This document shows positions 1 through 10,947 of a DNA stretch of 64,000 nucleotides, piece after piece (within the stretch, counting starts at the first letter, position 1; every line of letters begins with the position of its first letter). This DNA comes from Neptuniibacter victor (GTDB lineage: Bacteria > Pseudomonadota > Gammaproteobacteria > Pseudomonadales > Balneatricaceae), in the NCBI GenBank assembly GCA_027943745.1, contig AP025763.1, positions 3,888,147 through 3,952,146 on the forward strand, read 5' to 3'. The notes under the pieces are model-generated. The model had not been told where the DNA came from. It saw only the letters and a list, made by a program, of their open reading frames with translations, and made no database searches. The translations under genes were made by a program, and so were the position numbers.

Positions 1-2586
<2,586 letters not shown>

Positions 2587-2828
2587 TCAGAAGGCATTTA
2601 CAATCCCACAACGAGTGAAAGGACTTAAATATCAAATACCTATGAATTCCAGCAATCGTTTAAGGATAGTTCATTTTGTCCTAACTCGTGCAACATTTCG
2701 AAGTAAAAAAACCTTCATCAATGCACACTAACAATAAGTCATTTGAGACGTGACTAATACGATCAAAAGTAGGACAGTAACACCATATAACGGCGTTCTG
2801 CCGAAGAGGAAGGCACTCACGGGGATAT

Positions 2829-3437
2829 CTACTTAAGCATGGATTTTGCCTGATGCAGATCAAACTTTAATCGTTCGATCATCTGCTGTTTACTGGGCAA
2901 TTCGATTTCTAGCTCACGTAGCTCTTGTAATAAATTTTGTCGTTCATGTCGAGATAAGCCATCGCTCACTAACTTCTTCTCGGTTAGATCAATTTTATCC
3001 TTCAATTGCGTGACCTCACGCAACTGTCGACTTATCTGCTGCTCGATCTCTTTCACTTCCTTCTCTTGCAAATAGATCTCACGACCAGCATGGTAAGCTT
3101 GCAAGAACGTTTGCTCTCCCTGCTTCGGGCAAACATAACCATACTCTGCACCACTGCGTCCAAGCCGGTAGCCATTGTCAGCCTTACAATACGTGTTTAA
3201 TCCTCTCTCTCTACCTTGCTGGTACAAAGCTAAATCGACAGTAATTTTGTATTCAGAACAGGCGGACTGATGCTCTGCAATAAAAGCCTCGGCCTTACCT
3301 TGCAAACCATCGCGATAGCCTATTCCCTGCCAATCTCCCGTAATGCATTCGTCTTTACTGAGACTCGCACAACCAGAAAGCAGCACAAAACTAAAAACAG
3401 CAATAAGAAAAGATGAATAGCGTATTTTCTGGCACAC
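2829..3437 (-). CDS. DUF2799-family lipoprotein
   Basis: The 202-residue protein starts at a GTG and has a lipoprotein signal peptide ending in the lipobox LLSGC, so it should be lipidated at Cys22 and sit in the cell envelope. The mature N-terminal half carries the GIGYRDGLQG and YQQGRERGLNTYC repeats and a Cys-rich pattern that I recognise as the DUF2799 family. The C-terminal third (about 125-200) is a charged, heptad-like coiled coil. Function is unknown; the family is known only as envelope proteins of proteobacteria. It stands alone, with about 270 bases to the sensor kinase on one side and about 200 to the next gene on the other. Confidence 0.8.
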   Translation of the reverse strand: MCQKIRYSSFLIAVFSFVLLSGCASLSKDECITGDWQGIGYRDGLQGKAEAFIAEHQSACSEYKITVDLALYQQGRERGLNTYCKADNGYRLGRSGAEYGYVCPKQGEQTFLQAYHAGREIYLQEKEVKEIEQQISRQLREVTQLKDKIDLTEKKLVSDGLSRHERQNLLQELRELEIELPSKQQMIERLKFDLHQAKSMLK

Positions 3438-3634
3438 GAGGGTAATCCCGTTCGGTAAATTATGCCCAGAATAATACGCTGAAGCTTAACCTAGGTGAAA
3501 TACTCAATAGGATTACAAAAAAACAGGAATAAGCTTGAAACCTTGATTTTGCCACCCGATTAAAGAGATAAAACTTCTTAATACTTTTCGTAAAACCTGC
3601 ATAGTCTCTCCTCTACCATTTGGCAAGCAACAGG

Positions 3635-4198
3635 TCATCGAATAACAATGTCAGGTAACCAACGTTTAACTCGATCAATTTCATCCCGTTCACCTTCGTT
3701 AATCGGTGGAATATCAAGTACGTCAGGAGGGGAGGCCAGCAAATTCAAGTCGACGGCTTGAGCTAAACCCACAATTTGTTCATTTTCCACGCGCATGTGG
3801 TAATAGATACCATTCCAAAAGTTTGCGCCAAAATCCTCTTTCTTTTTGAACATAAATAATAGGTCATGTGACAACCAGCTAAGATCCTCACGTGAGACCT
3901 TGTGCGGCTGTTCATACGGATAAGCCAGATGGCACCACAGTTCAGGGCCCTCGAGGCACTTCATCTCCTTCATCGACAAGAAATAGTCACGAAACAGGCC
4001 ATGATCCATATGCAGTTCATAGCGGCTTTGATCTGATTCTGGATAAAAAACAATAGTGCCAATCTTGATTTCATCGCCTTTACTATCGAGTAAAAAAATG
4101 TGCTTTTTACCGGAAAGCACATCAGCAACGCTATAACTAGATAAACCGATACAAACCGATATGGTGATTGCATTAACTAACGTTTTAAACCAAGACAT
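3635..4198 (-). CDS. Secreted hypothetical protein
   Basis: I do not recognise the family. I place the start at the ATG at 4198 because a GGGGGAAG Shine-Dalgarno sits two bases upstream and because it yields a normal signal peptide (SWFKTLVNAITISVCIGLSS...A) of about 26 residues. A longer frame reaches 4258 but has neither. The 187-residue product is probably periplasmic. The mature part is mixed alpha/beta with several aromatic residues (HYHMRVENEQ near 135) and no catalytic motif I can name. It is monocistronic and convergent with nothing; the next gene starts divergently about 170 bases away. Confidence 0.65.
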   Translation of the reverse strand: MSWFKTLVNAITISVCIGLSSYSVADVLSGKKHIFLLDSKGDEIKIGTIVFYPESDQSRYELHMDHGLFRDYFLSMKEMKCLEGPELWCHLAYPYEQPHKVSREDLSWLSHDLLFMFKKKEDFGANFWNGIYYHMRVENEQIVGLAQAVDLNLLASPPDVLDIPPINEGERDEIDRVKRWLPDIVIR

Positions 4199-4367
4199 AT
4201 CTTCCCCCTTGCTCATGAGCGCTATAATGAGTGTACGATGCTCGTCAACAAGCGCCATGATACTTGGGTACTGATTTTGCCGCCCTTCATCAAAAAAACA
4301 TTTTGAATGTCATGCCATTTCTTTACATTATGGTGGGTATTCATTCGACCTAATCAGCGGAGTTACT

Positions 4368-4997
4368 ATGGGGTCATGCTGCCAACATGAACAACAGTTC
4401 GATGGTGCATCACAAGAATACCGTCGTGCTTTATGGTGGGTAATATTTATAAACGCAGTCATGTTTCTTGTAGAAATGGGTGCGAGTATCCAGGCCAGTT
4501 CACAAGCCCTACAGGCCGATGCTCTCGATTTCTTAGGGGATACAGCCACCTATAGCCTATCCCTACTCGTAATAGGCAGCTCCCTTAAAATAAGAAATCG
4601 TGCAGCCCTATTTAAAGCCGCTAGCCTCATGGTTATGGGCGTTTCGGTATTTACAATGACGTTGTACCGATTCCTCTATATGGAAACGCCACAAGCCGTC
4701 ACCATGGGAACCTTTGGAGCGCTGGCTTTTATCGCCAATATGATCAGTGTGTTAATACTTCTACGCTTTAGAGATGGTGATGCAAATGTACGCTCTGTAT
4801 GGCTTTGTAGCCGCAATGATGCAATTGGCAATATTGCAGTGATGATCGCTGCCCTTGGTGTTTGGCAAAGTAGTTCAGCCTGGCCCGATCTTATCGTTGC
4901 AAGCATTATGGCGGGGCTATTCAGTTGGTCTGCCATCCAGATTTTCCAACAGGTGAGAAACGATTCTGATAACGGCACAGATCAAAAAACAAGTTAA
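4368..4997 (+). CDS. Cation diffusion facilitator-like membrane transporter, short form
   Basis: A 209-residue membrane protein with about five to six helices and the layout of the CDF (cation efflux) superfamily. The TM2 motif DALDFLGD supplies a DxxxD pair and the TM5 motif RNDAIGN supplies DxxxN, in the places where classical CDF exporters have the metal-binding DxxxD and HxxxD. The cytoplasmic C-terminal domain of long CDF proteins is absent. The N-terminus begins GSCCQHEQQ, a possible metal-binding tag. A GGAG Shine-Dalgarno lies seven bases before the ATG. Likely role: export of a divalent or other heavy-metal cation across the inner membrane; the metal cannot be read from the sequence. 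Confidence 0.78.
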   Translation: MGSCCQHEQQFDGASQEYRRALWWVIFINAVMFLVEMGASIQASSQALQADALDFLGDTATYSLSLLVIGSSLKIRNRAALFKAASLMVMGVSVFTMTLYRFLYMETPQAVTMGTFGALAFIANMISVLILLRFRDGDANVRSVWLCSRNDAIGNIAVMIAALGVWQSSSAWPDLIVASIMAGLFSWSAIQIFQQVRNDSDNGTDQKTS

Positions 4998-5088
4998 CGA
5001 ACGATCATTCGTGATTTTTTTTGCAGCAAAGCCAAGATTTAGTTAGAGTTAGTGCGTCGTTCGTTTTTTGACCAACCAGGAGCATATA

Positions 5089-5763
5089 ATGATAAAAAAA
5101 GCCCTGAAGTTATGTAATCTGAAATTGCTTCATTTTTCTATTATCGCCTCACTGTATGCGATTAATCCCGCACACGCCGGACATCTGCAGAAAATATTGC
5201 CCGCAAAACAGCTCAAAAAAATCCAACATGAATACGACCAAGAGACAGCTGAACGCTTTAATTCTTGGCAAAGCCTGCTGCTAGATAGCCACAACAAAAC
5301 GCCCACTGAGAAACTCACACTTGTAAATGATTTCTTTAATCAAATGAAATGGACTGAAGATCAAAACTTATGGCAAAAACGCGATTACTGGGCGACCCCT
5401 ATCGAAAGTTTGATTCGTAATGCAGGGGACTGTGAAGACTTTTCTATCGCCAAATACTTTACGCTGCTTGAATTAGGTATTCCTGTAGAACAGCTTAAAG
5501 TTTCATATGTCCAGATGCGTCAAACACAGCAGGCCCACATGGTCCTAGCCTTCTATGAGAACGAAAGCGCAGATCCTCTGATTCTCGACAATATGCAAAA
5601 AAAAATAATGAGAGGTTCAAAGAGAACAGATCTAACACCAATGTTCCACTTTAATGGCGAAGGAGTATGGAGTAAGGATTCTCCTTCTACTCGTGTAGAT
5701 TCAGCATTAAAAATTCGAAACTGGGCTGATCTGATGCAGAGAATAGACGCAGAACAGAGTTAA
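5089..5763 (+). CDS. lapG: LapG-like transglutaminase-type periplasmic cysteine protease
   Basis: Bacterial transglutaminase-like cysteine proteinase (BTLCP) of 224 residues. An AGGAG box eight bases upstream fixes the ATG at 5089 and reveals a signal peptide ending near AHA-GH. The catalytic triad is visible: Cys115 in GDCEDFS, His150 in AHMVLAF and Asp167 in LILDN. In Pseudomonas and Shewanella, LapG cleaves the N-terminus of the giant adhesin LapA when the c-di-GMP receptor LapD releases it, detaching cells from surfaces. No lapD or large adhesin gene is in the window, so partner and substrate must be elsewhere. The next gene, 225 bases on, encodes a c-di-GMP phosphodiesterase, which suits this role. 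Confidence 0.85.
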   Translation: MIKKALKLCNLKLLHFSIIASLYAINPAHAGHLQKILPAKQLKKIQHEYDQETAERFNSWQSLLLDSHNKTPTEKLTLVNDFFNQMKWTEDQNLWQKRDYWATPIESLIRNAGDCEDFSIAKYFTLLELGIPVEQLKVSYVQMRQTQQAHMVLAFYENESADPLILDNMQKKIMRGSKRTDLTPMFHFNGEGVWSKDSPSTRVDSALKIRNWADLMQRIDAEQS

Positions 5764-5987
5764 ACAACAATACACAGTCTGTATTTATGCGATCTAATAT
5801 GTTGTTATACCGTGTATTAATCTCGATTCGCTGCGGCACAATAGCTATATTGAATTGATACGAACCGAGACTTTATTGACTAAGGAATTCCTCAAAACTA
5901 GAAGAATTCACTTGAATGAGTTCGAAAGATTCACCTATAAGCTACACTTAGATAAAACTATCGACTCGGCTGTTTCAGGAATACAAG

Positions 5988-7547
5988 ATGCCCAATACAT
6001 TACTTTTCGCTGCCGAAGAACCTCAAACGCCGGACAGTGGACTGCCCCCTTGGAAAGTCTTAGTTGTAGACGATGAAGATAGTGTTCATCGCGTTACTGA
6101 ACTCGTTCTAAAAAATGTCACATTTGATGATCGCCCTATCGAATTGATTGAAGCGAACTCTGCCGCTGAAGCAAAAACAATTTTTGAAAAACATGGTGAC
6201 GAGATAGCCCTAGCGCTAGTCGATGTTGTCATGGAAACCGATGATGCAGGGTTACAGCTAATTCGAATTATTCGTGAAGAACTCAAAAATGATATGACGC
6301 GTGTTGTGCTCCGGACAGGCCAACCAGGTCAGGCCCCGGAAGAGAAGGTTATACAAGAATACGATATCAATGATTATAAAGATAAAACCGAGTTAACCGG
6401 CACAAAGCTAAAAACACTCATTTATTCTTCGTTACGCTCCTATCGCGATATCAAGACGATTGACCGCCAACGTAAGTCCCTGGAAACCGTCATCCATGCC
6501 ATTGGGCAGATAAATCAGGTTAACTCACTTAGTTTACTAGCGTCGGCGATACTGAATCAGTTAATCACTCTGTTAAATTTTGAACCTGATTCAATCTACT
6601 GTAGTACACGTCGCCTCTACCGAGATATACCACGCTTCACCGTTCTGGCGGCAACAGGCAATATGCAGCCCTTATTACATGAAGCAAGTAAAGATACAAA
6701 CTCTCTTGTTCAATACAATGAAAGTGAACTGCCTGAAGATCTGCAGAAAGTGTTTAACCAAGCCCTACAAACAAAAGGTTCAATACACACCGAAGATGGC
6801 TACATCGCCTATCACTCTGGGATGAGTGGTGCGGAAAGCCTCTTATACATCAAACATCGCAGTAATATAGATGAACATGCCAAACATCTATTAGAAATTT
6901 TTAGTGCAGATGTTATTTCTACTTACCATACATTACTGCTTAAAGAAGAGATCCAAGAAACCCAAGAAGAACTTATCTATATTCTTGGTGAAGCTGTTGA
7001 GAAACGCTCCAAAGAAACCGGAGCTCACGTAAAAAGGGTGGCTGAGATTTCCGCCCTTCTCGCGGCAGCCTCAGGAACAAATCAACTTTTTATAGAGAAT
7101 ATTAGACTAGCTTCTCCGCTGCATGATTTAGGAAAAATTGCGATTCCTGATGCAATTTTGAATAAGCCCGGTGCTCTCGATCCAAACGAATGGACAACGA
7201 TGAAGACCCATGCAGAAATAGGAGAAAGTATGCTGAAACACTCTGATCGCCCCGTATTTCAGCTCGCTGCGCGTATCGCCGGAAGTCACCATGAGAAATG
7301 GGATGGCACAGGTTATCCACAAGGCCTACAAGGTGAAGAGATACCTTTATCTGGGCGTATCACAGCCGTTGCAGATGTATTTGACGCACTAAACAGCAAA
7401 CGCTGTTATAAGGAAAATTGGCCTTTAGAAAAGACATTGGATCTGATGCACGAAGAGAAAGGCAAGCATTTTGATCCCAATCTTATCGAGCTATTCCAGG
7501 AAAACCTCAATGAGATTCTCGCTATCTGTAAACGCTACCCTGATTAA
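5988..7547 (+). CDS. Response regulator with DUF3369 and HD-GYP phosphodiesterase domains
   Basis: 519 residues. An N-terminal receiver (about 22-150) has the acidic pair Asp28-Asp29 and a probable phosphoacceptor Asp79 in LALVDVV. A DUF3369 middle region (about 165-320) follows, then an HD-GYP domain from about 325. The active-site motifs are intact: His379-Asp380 in HDLGK, HHEKWDGTGYP with the GYP at 442-444, and the later VADVFDAL. The protein should degrade cyclic di-GMP in response to phosphorylation. Its partner is almost certainly the histidine kinase starting 11 bases downstream, so the two form an operon. The family DUF3369-HD-GYP is usually coupled with a membrane kinase in this way. 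The output would be lower c-di-GMP, matching the neighbouring lapG. Confidence 0.92.
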   Translation: MPNTLLFAAEEPQTPDSGLPPWKVLVVDDEDSVHRVTELVLKNVTFDDRPIELIEANSAAEAKTIFEKHGDEIALALVDVVMETDDAGLQLIRIIREELKNDMTRVVLRTGQPGQAPEEKVIQEYDINDYKDKTELTGTKLKTLIYSSLRSYRDIKTIDRQRKSLETVIHAIGQINQVNSLSLLASAILNQLITLLNFEPDSIYCSTRRLYRDIPRFTVLAATGNMQPLLHEASKDTNSLVQYNESELPEDLQKVFNQALQTKGSIHTEDGYIAYHSGMSGAESLLYIKHRSNIDEHAKHLLEIFSADVISTYHTLLLKEEIQETQEELIYILGEAVEKRSKETGAHVKRVAEISALLAAASGTNQLFIENIRLASPLHDLGKIAIPDAILNKPGALDPNEWTTMKTHAEIGESMLKHSDRPVFQLAARIAGSHHEKWDGTGYPQGLQGEEIPLSGRITAVADVFDALNSKRCYKENWPLEKTLDLMHEEKGKHFDPNLIELFQENLNEILAICKRYPD

Positions 7548-7558
7548 ACACGTTTAAC

Positions 7559-9202
7559 ATGAATAGTTCTTTAGATAGCACTTCCCCAAACATAATGTCC
7601 GGCCGCTTAGGTAAGCGGTTTGCTATGTTAATTGTTATCTTCAGCTCATGCTTTACATTACTAAGCACGAGCCTCCAACTCGCTTTGGACTACAGAGCGG
7701 ATATTAGTCGAATAGAGCAACAATTCAATAATGTCCGCACCTCCTATCTGCAAGCTATTACATTGAGCGTATGGTCGCTAGATGATTCCCAAATCGAAAC
7801 CCAACTCATTGGCCTAAGCCAACTTCCAGATATTGAATATGTATCAATCGTTGTTGAAGGCGAGATGAATTGGCAGCAAGGCGAAGCACAGTCTTCAGCC
7901 ACTAAAACCGTAGATTTCCCGCTCAATTACAGTGCGCCGGGTATATCATCTCAAGACATTGGCGTTCTGCGCGTTACGGCAAGTATTGATAATGTATATA
8001 ACCGCCTTCTCAATAAAGCAGGGGTTATCCTTGTTAGCAATGGTATAAAAACGTTCTTAGTCTCAGGCTTTATCCTGTTCTTAGTATGGATGCATATCAC
8101 CCGCCATTTACATAATATTTCCCGTTATTTAAATGAGATCGATTTCAGCAAATTAACTCGACCGTTACTGTTAAAAAAACGCGTTAATGAAAAAAAATTA
8201 GATGAAATTGATACGGTTGTTAAAACGATCAACCATATGAGAACAAGTCTTCACGATTCCTATGAAGAGCTCAATCAAAATAAAATACACCTGCAGTCAC
8301 TCGTCGCAGAACGAGATACTCTGCTTGAAAGCGAGCGGCGATACAAAGAAACGCTGGAAGAACGCGTATTAGAGCGGACAGAACAACTTCAAACCTCAAT
8401 GGAAGATCTACGCTCTGCGCAAACATTGTTGATTGAGACCGAGAAAATGGCCGCATTGGGCAATATGGTTGCAGGTGTGGCCCACGAAATTAATACACCT
8501 ATTGGTGTTTGCCGAACCGCTGCAAGCTACCAAGATGAGAATAGCCGTGAGATCCGTCGTAAGTTTGAAGAGGGTACATTAACCCAATCAGACCTACGTG
8601 ACTTCTTAGATGGCATCGATGAATCCAGCTCTCTATTTGAAACCAATATCGTTAAAGCAAGCCAGCTCATCTCCAGCTTTAAACTTATTGCAACCGACCA
8701 AAGCTACGATGCAATTCAACGCTTTAATCTAAAAAACTATCTCGAATCATCCATTCAAACGATATATCCGCAATATAAACACCGACACGTCGATTTTAAG
8801 TTGGATATCCCCAGTACGATTGAGCTAGATAGCTACCCTGGTGCGTTACACCACGTATTAAGCAATCTGATTCACAACTCCACGATTCACGGGTTTGAAG
8901 AAAAACAAGGGGGAGAGATATCCATTAAGGCCACAGCTGATGCTCACAATCTTCGGCTTAGCTATCAAGACAATGGTCGAGGCTTATCTCTAGAAGAGAG
9001 TAAAAAGCTTTTCGAGCCCTTTTTTACAACCAAGCGAGGAAAAGGAGGAAGTGGTTTAGGCATGTCTATTGTGTTTAACATTATCTCCCGTCAACTAGGC
9101 GGCAAGATAGAGCTCAACACCGAAGCTAATGATGGGTTTGAAGCGCTCATTACAATCCCATTAGCCATTGCACCTCAAGAAAATGAATCCTCAGATCAAT
9201 AG
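7559..9202 (+). CDS. Sensor histidine kinase paired with HD-GYP response regulator
   Basis: 547-residue membrane histidine kinase. TM1 is near 20-42, followed by a small periplasmic domain of about 110 residues and TM2 near 157-180. Next come a HAMP-like linker and a long coiled coil rich in Glu and Leu (about 230-290). The HisKA box is GVAHEINTPIGV with His309. The HATPase domain follows, with an N-box near LSNLIHNSTIHGF, YQDNGRGL and the G2 region GGSGLGMS. The HEINTP form of the H-box is typical of kinases for atypical, non-DNA-binding regulators. The gene lies 11 bases after the receiver/HD-GYP gene, so they are probably cotranscribed and cognate. The stimulus is unknown. Confidence 0.92.
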   Translation: MNSSLDSTSPNIMSGRLGKRFAMLIVIFSSCFTLLSTSLQLALDYRADISRIEQQFNNVRTSYLQAITLSVWSLDDSQIETQLIGLSQLPDIEYVSIVVEGEMNWQQGEAQSSATKTVDFPLNYSAPGISSQDIGVLRVTASIDNVYNRLLNKAGVILVSNGIKTFLVSGFILFLVWMHITRHLHNISRYLNEIDFSKLTRPLLLKKRVNEKKLDEIDTVVKTINHMRTSLHDSYEELNQNKIHLQSLVAERDTLLESERRYKETLEERVLERTEQLQTSMEDLRSAQTLLIETEKMAALGNMVAGVAHEINTPIGVCRTAASYQDENSREIRRKFEEGTLTQSDLRDFLDGIDESSSLFETNIVKASQLISSFKLIATDQSYDAIQRFNLKNYLESSIQTIYPQYKHRHVDFKLDIPSTIELDSYPGALHHVLSNLIHNSTIHGFEEKQGGEISIKATADAHNLRLSYQDNGRGLSLEESKKLFEPFFTTKRGKGGSGLGMSIVFNIISRQLGGKIELNTEANDGFEALITIPLAIAPQENESSDQ

Positions 9203-9219
9203 GGAACGCCCCTATCTAT

Positions 9220-10062
9220 TTAAGGTAATTTGATTGTCCGATAGAAGTGGTAGAGCAATTCACCATCTTGTAAGCGATGCTTTTCAATCGCTTGCCAAAA
9301 ATTTTCTGCTAAACCGGGATGCTTCTGTACCCATTGCGATGATAACGGCAGGTACCAATCAGCCATTAGAAAAGGCGTTGGCAACACTTTCATTTCGCGC
9401 TCGATTTCAAGTTTTTCCAGTAAATGCGTACCCACAGATTCTTCAACAACATAACCATCAATGCGTCCAAGCGCTGCCAACTTGAAACCTTGTTCAGGCA
9501 AAAAGTTTTTAGCGGGTAAGACACCAAGCTTCTCTAGTTTTTGTGTTGTTATATAGCCCATAGGGGAAGCAATGCCAGAAAAAACACCGGAAAAAGACTC
9601 ACCATTCCATGCCAACCTAGAATGCACTTGCGTATAAATTAAATATCGAACATGCCACAACCTATATGGGGAATAAATAATGCCATCCCGCTTTGGGAAT
9701 ACGCCCCAACTATCCCGAGCTTTGGTCCAGATAGCAGGAAAAACGCCATCAACCTTTCCATGCTTCAGCTGATCAATACAGCGAAGCCAAGGATAGTTTA
9801 CAAACACCACATCTATATCTAAATCGTCGGCAGCCTTCTTAACTAAGTCCGGTAAAACCCCCGTCTCAGCGTCAATCCACTCAGCCCGTTTGTCACTAAC
9901 AGGTAAACTCTTTAGGTAAGGAAGATAATCTTGATTCTCATAACATAGGACCATTCGATCAGCTGCAGAAACATTGAAGCTAAACATTAAGCATAGAGTG
10001 ATGATGAGAAAGGAATTAACAAGATAACCCCATAGTGATGTGAAATCTTTACTGCGAAGCAT
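9220..10062 (-). CDS. Periplasmic solute-binding protein, family 3-like (second of a pair)
   Basis: 280 residues with a long signal peptide (hydrophobic core about 12-32, ending FNVSAA). The mature protein has the bilobal pattern of family 3 extracellular solute-binding proteins. A hydrophobic strand and the DLVKKAADDLDIDVVFVNYP segment come first, then the WLRCIDQLKHGKVDGVFPA hinge. Such proteins normally deliver amino acids or small organics to an ABC transporter, but no permease or ATPase gene is adjacent. Its start overlaps the end of the preceding binding-protein gene by 14 bases, so the two are one transcript. The ligand is unknown. It might serve as a sensor component for the neighbouring kinase, but that is inference. 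Confidence 0.8.
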   Translation of the reverse strand: MLRSKDFTSLWGYLVNSFLIITLCLMFSFNVSAADRMVLCYENQDYLPYLKSLPVSDKRAEWIDAETGVLPDLVKKAADDLDIDVVFVNYPWLRCIDQLKHGKVDGVFPAIWTKARDSWGVFPKRDGIIYSPYRLWHVRYLIYTQVHSRLAWNGESFSGVFSGIASPMGYITTQKLEKLGVLPAKNFLPEQGFKLAALGRIDGYVVEESVGTHLLEKLEIEREMKVLPTPFLMADWYLPLSSQWVQKHPGLAENFWQAIEKHRLQDGELLYHFYRTIKLP

Positions 10063-10843
10063 ATCGTTTTATGATCCCGTCAAAACTACCATCTAATTTC
10101 ATCGATTCCATCGCCTTATTCACTTTATCAATGAGTTCAGGCGTACTTCTCTCTTTCGAAAATAAGATATAAGTCGGCCAATAAAGAACCTCCAGTTTCT
10201 CCCCCCCATGACGAACAATATCTATCTGATCTTCCAATCCTTGTTCTTTGATATAAAACAGAACGGGGAGCTGATCGCCCACAAACATATCAATTCGATG
10301 ATTTAACAGTTGATCAACACTTTGCTTGGTAGAGTCGGAATAAGAAACAGCAGAAAAGCGATGATTATCCAGCGCTTGCCGAAAAAGGCCATCACCATAG
10401 AGATAACCTCTTCGAACTGAAATCACCTTATCCTCGCTACCTGCATATTCAGGTGAAATACTAAAAACGTGCTGTTTACGTTTAAACAAAACATAACGCT
10501 GTTCAATAAGAACGCTCTGAACATAGCGGCCCCACTTTTGTCGTGCACGGTTCTTCCCAGCATTAAACAGCAGATCACTCTGCCCATGCTCAGTAAGGTA
10601 GACCGCTCGCTTCCATGGATAAAAGTTAAAATTCACACGGTATGAACCGGCCCTTTTCATCGCCTCTTGAATAATATCAATCGCAATTCCCTTTGGCTCT
10701 TCATTCTCTAGATATTGATAAGGGGGATAAATTAGAGTGCTGGCGTTAAATGCTGGCCCATCGCTCGCTTGTACCCTCGGCAAAAGAAGCACCAACGAAT
10801 AGATCAGAGATAAGAAGATTGCACGGGTAAGGAATGTCAGCAC
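10049..10843 (-). CDS. Periplasmic solute-binding protein, family 3-like (first of a pair)
   Basis: 264 residues read from a GTG at 10843; no convincing ribosome-binding site is visible there, so the start is the least certain part. The N-terminus is a clear signal peptide (about 1-26, ending RVQASDG). The mature region shows typical family 3 binding-protein segments: LIYPPYQYLENEEPKGIAI near the start, FYPWKRAVYLTEHGQSDLLF after it, and a late VNKAMESMKLDGSF helix. The gene is upstream of and overlaps a related binding-protein gene by 14 bases. Neither has an ABC permease or ATPase neighbour. The ligand cannot be inferred. Confidence 0.8.
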   Translation of the reverse strand: MLTFLTRAIFLSLIYSLVLLLPRVQASDGPAFNASTLIYPPYQYLENEEPKGIAIDIIQEAMKRAGSYRVNFNFYPWKRAVYLTEHGQSDLLFNAGKNRARQKWGRYVQSVLIEQRYVLFKRKQHVFSISPEYAGSEDKVISVRRGYLYGDGLFRQALDNHRFSAVSYSDSTKQSVDQLLNHRIDMFVGDQLPVLFYIKEQGLEDQIDIVRHGGEKLEVLYWPTYILFSKERSTPELIDKVNKAMESMKLDGSFDGIIKRYASQ

Positions 10844-10947
10844 AGGACGAAAGCCTAATCATCATCTTTGCCTATAAGTATTGTTAGCTAACGAATAGCT
10901 GTCAATTTAAGCGATACTTTCATTGACTCACATCTATTGAGATAGAG

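Noticed and set aside
2681-2863. 60-codon minus-strand frame before the DUF2799 gene
   Set aside because: No ribosome site, it overlaps the end of the lipoprotein gene in another phase, and the translation has no protein-like pattern.
5764-5800. Small inverted repeat (AATACA/TGTATT) after lapG as a terminator
   Set aside because: Six-base AT-rich stem with no T-run; too weak to support.
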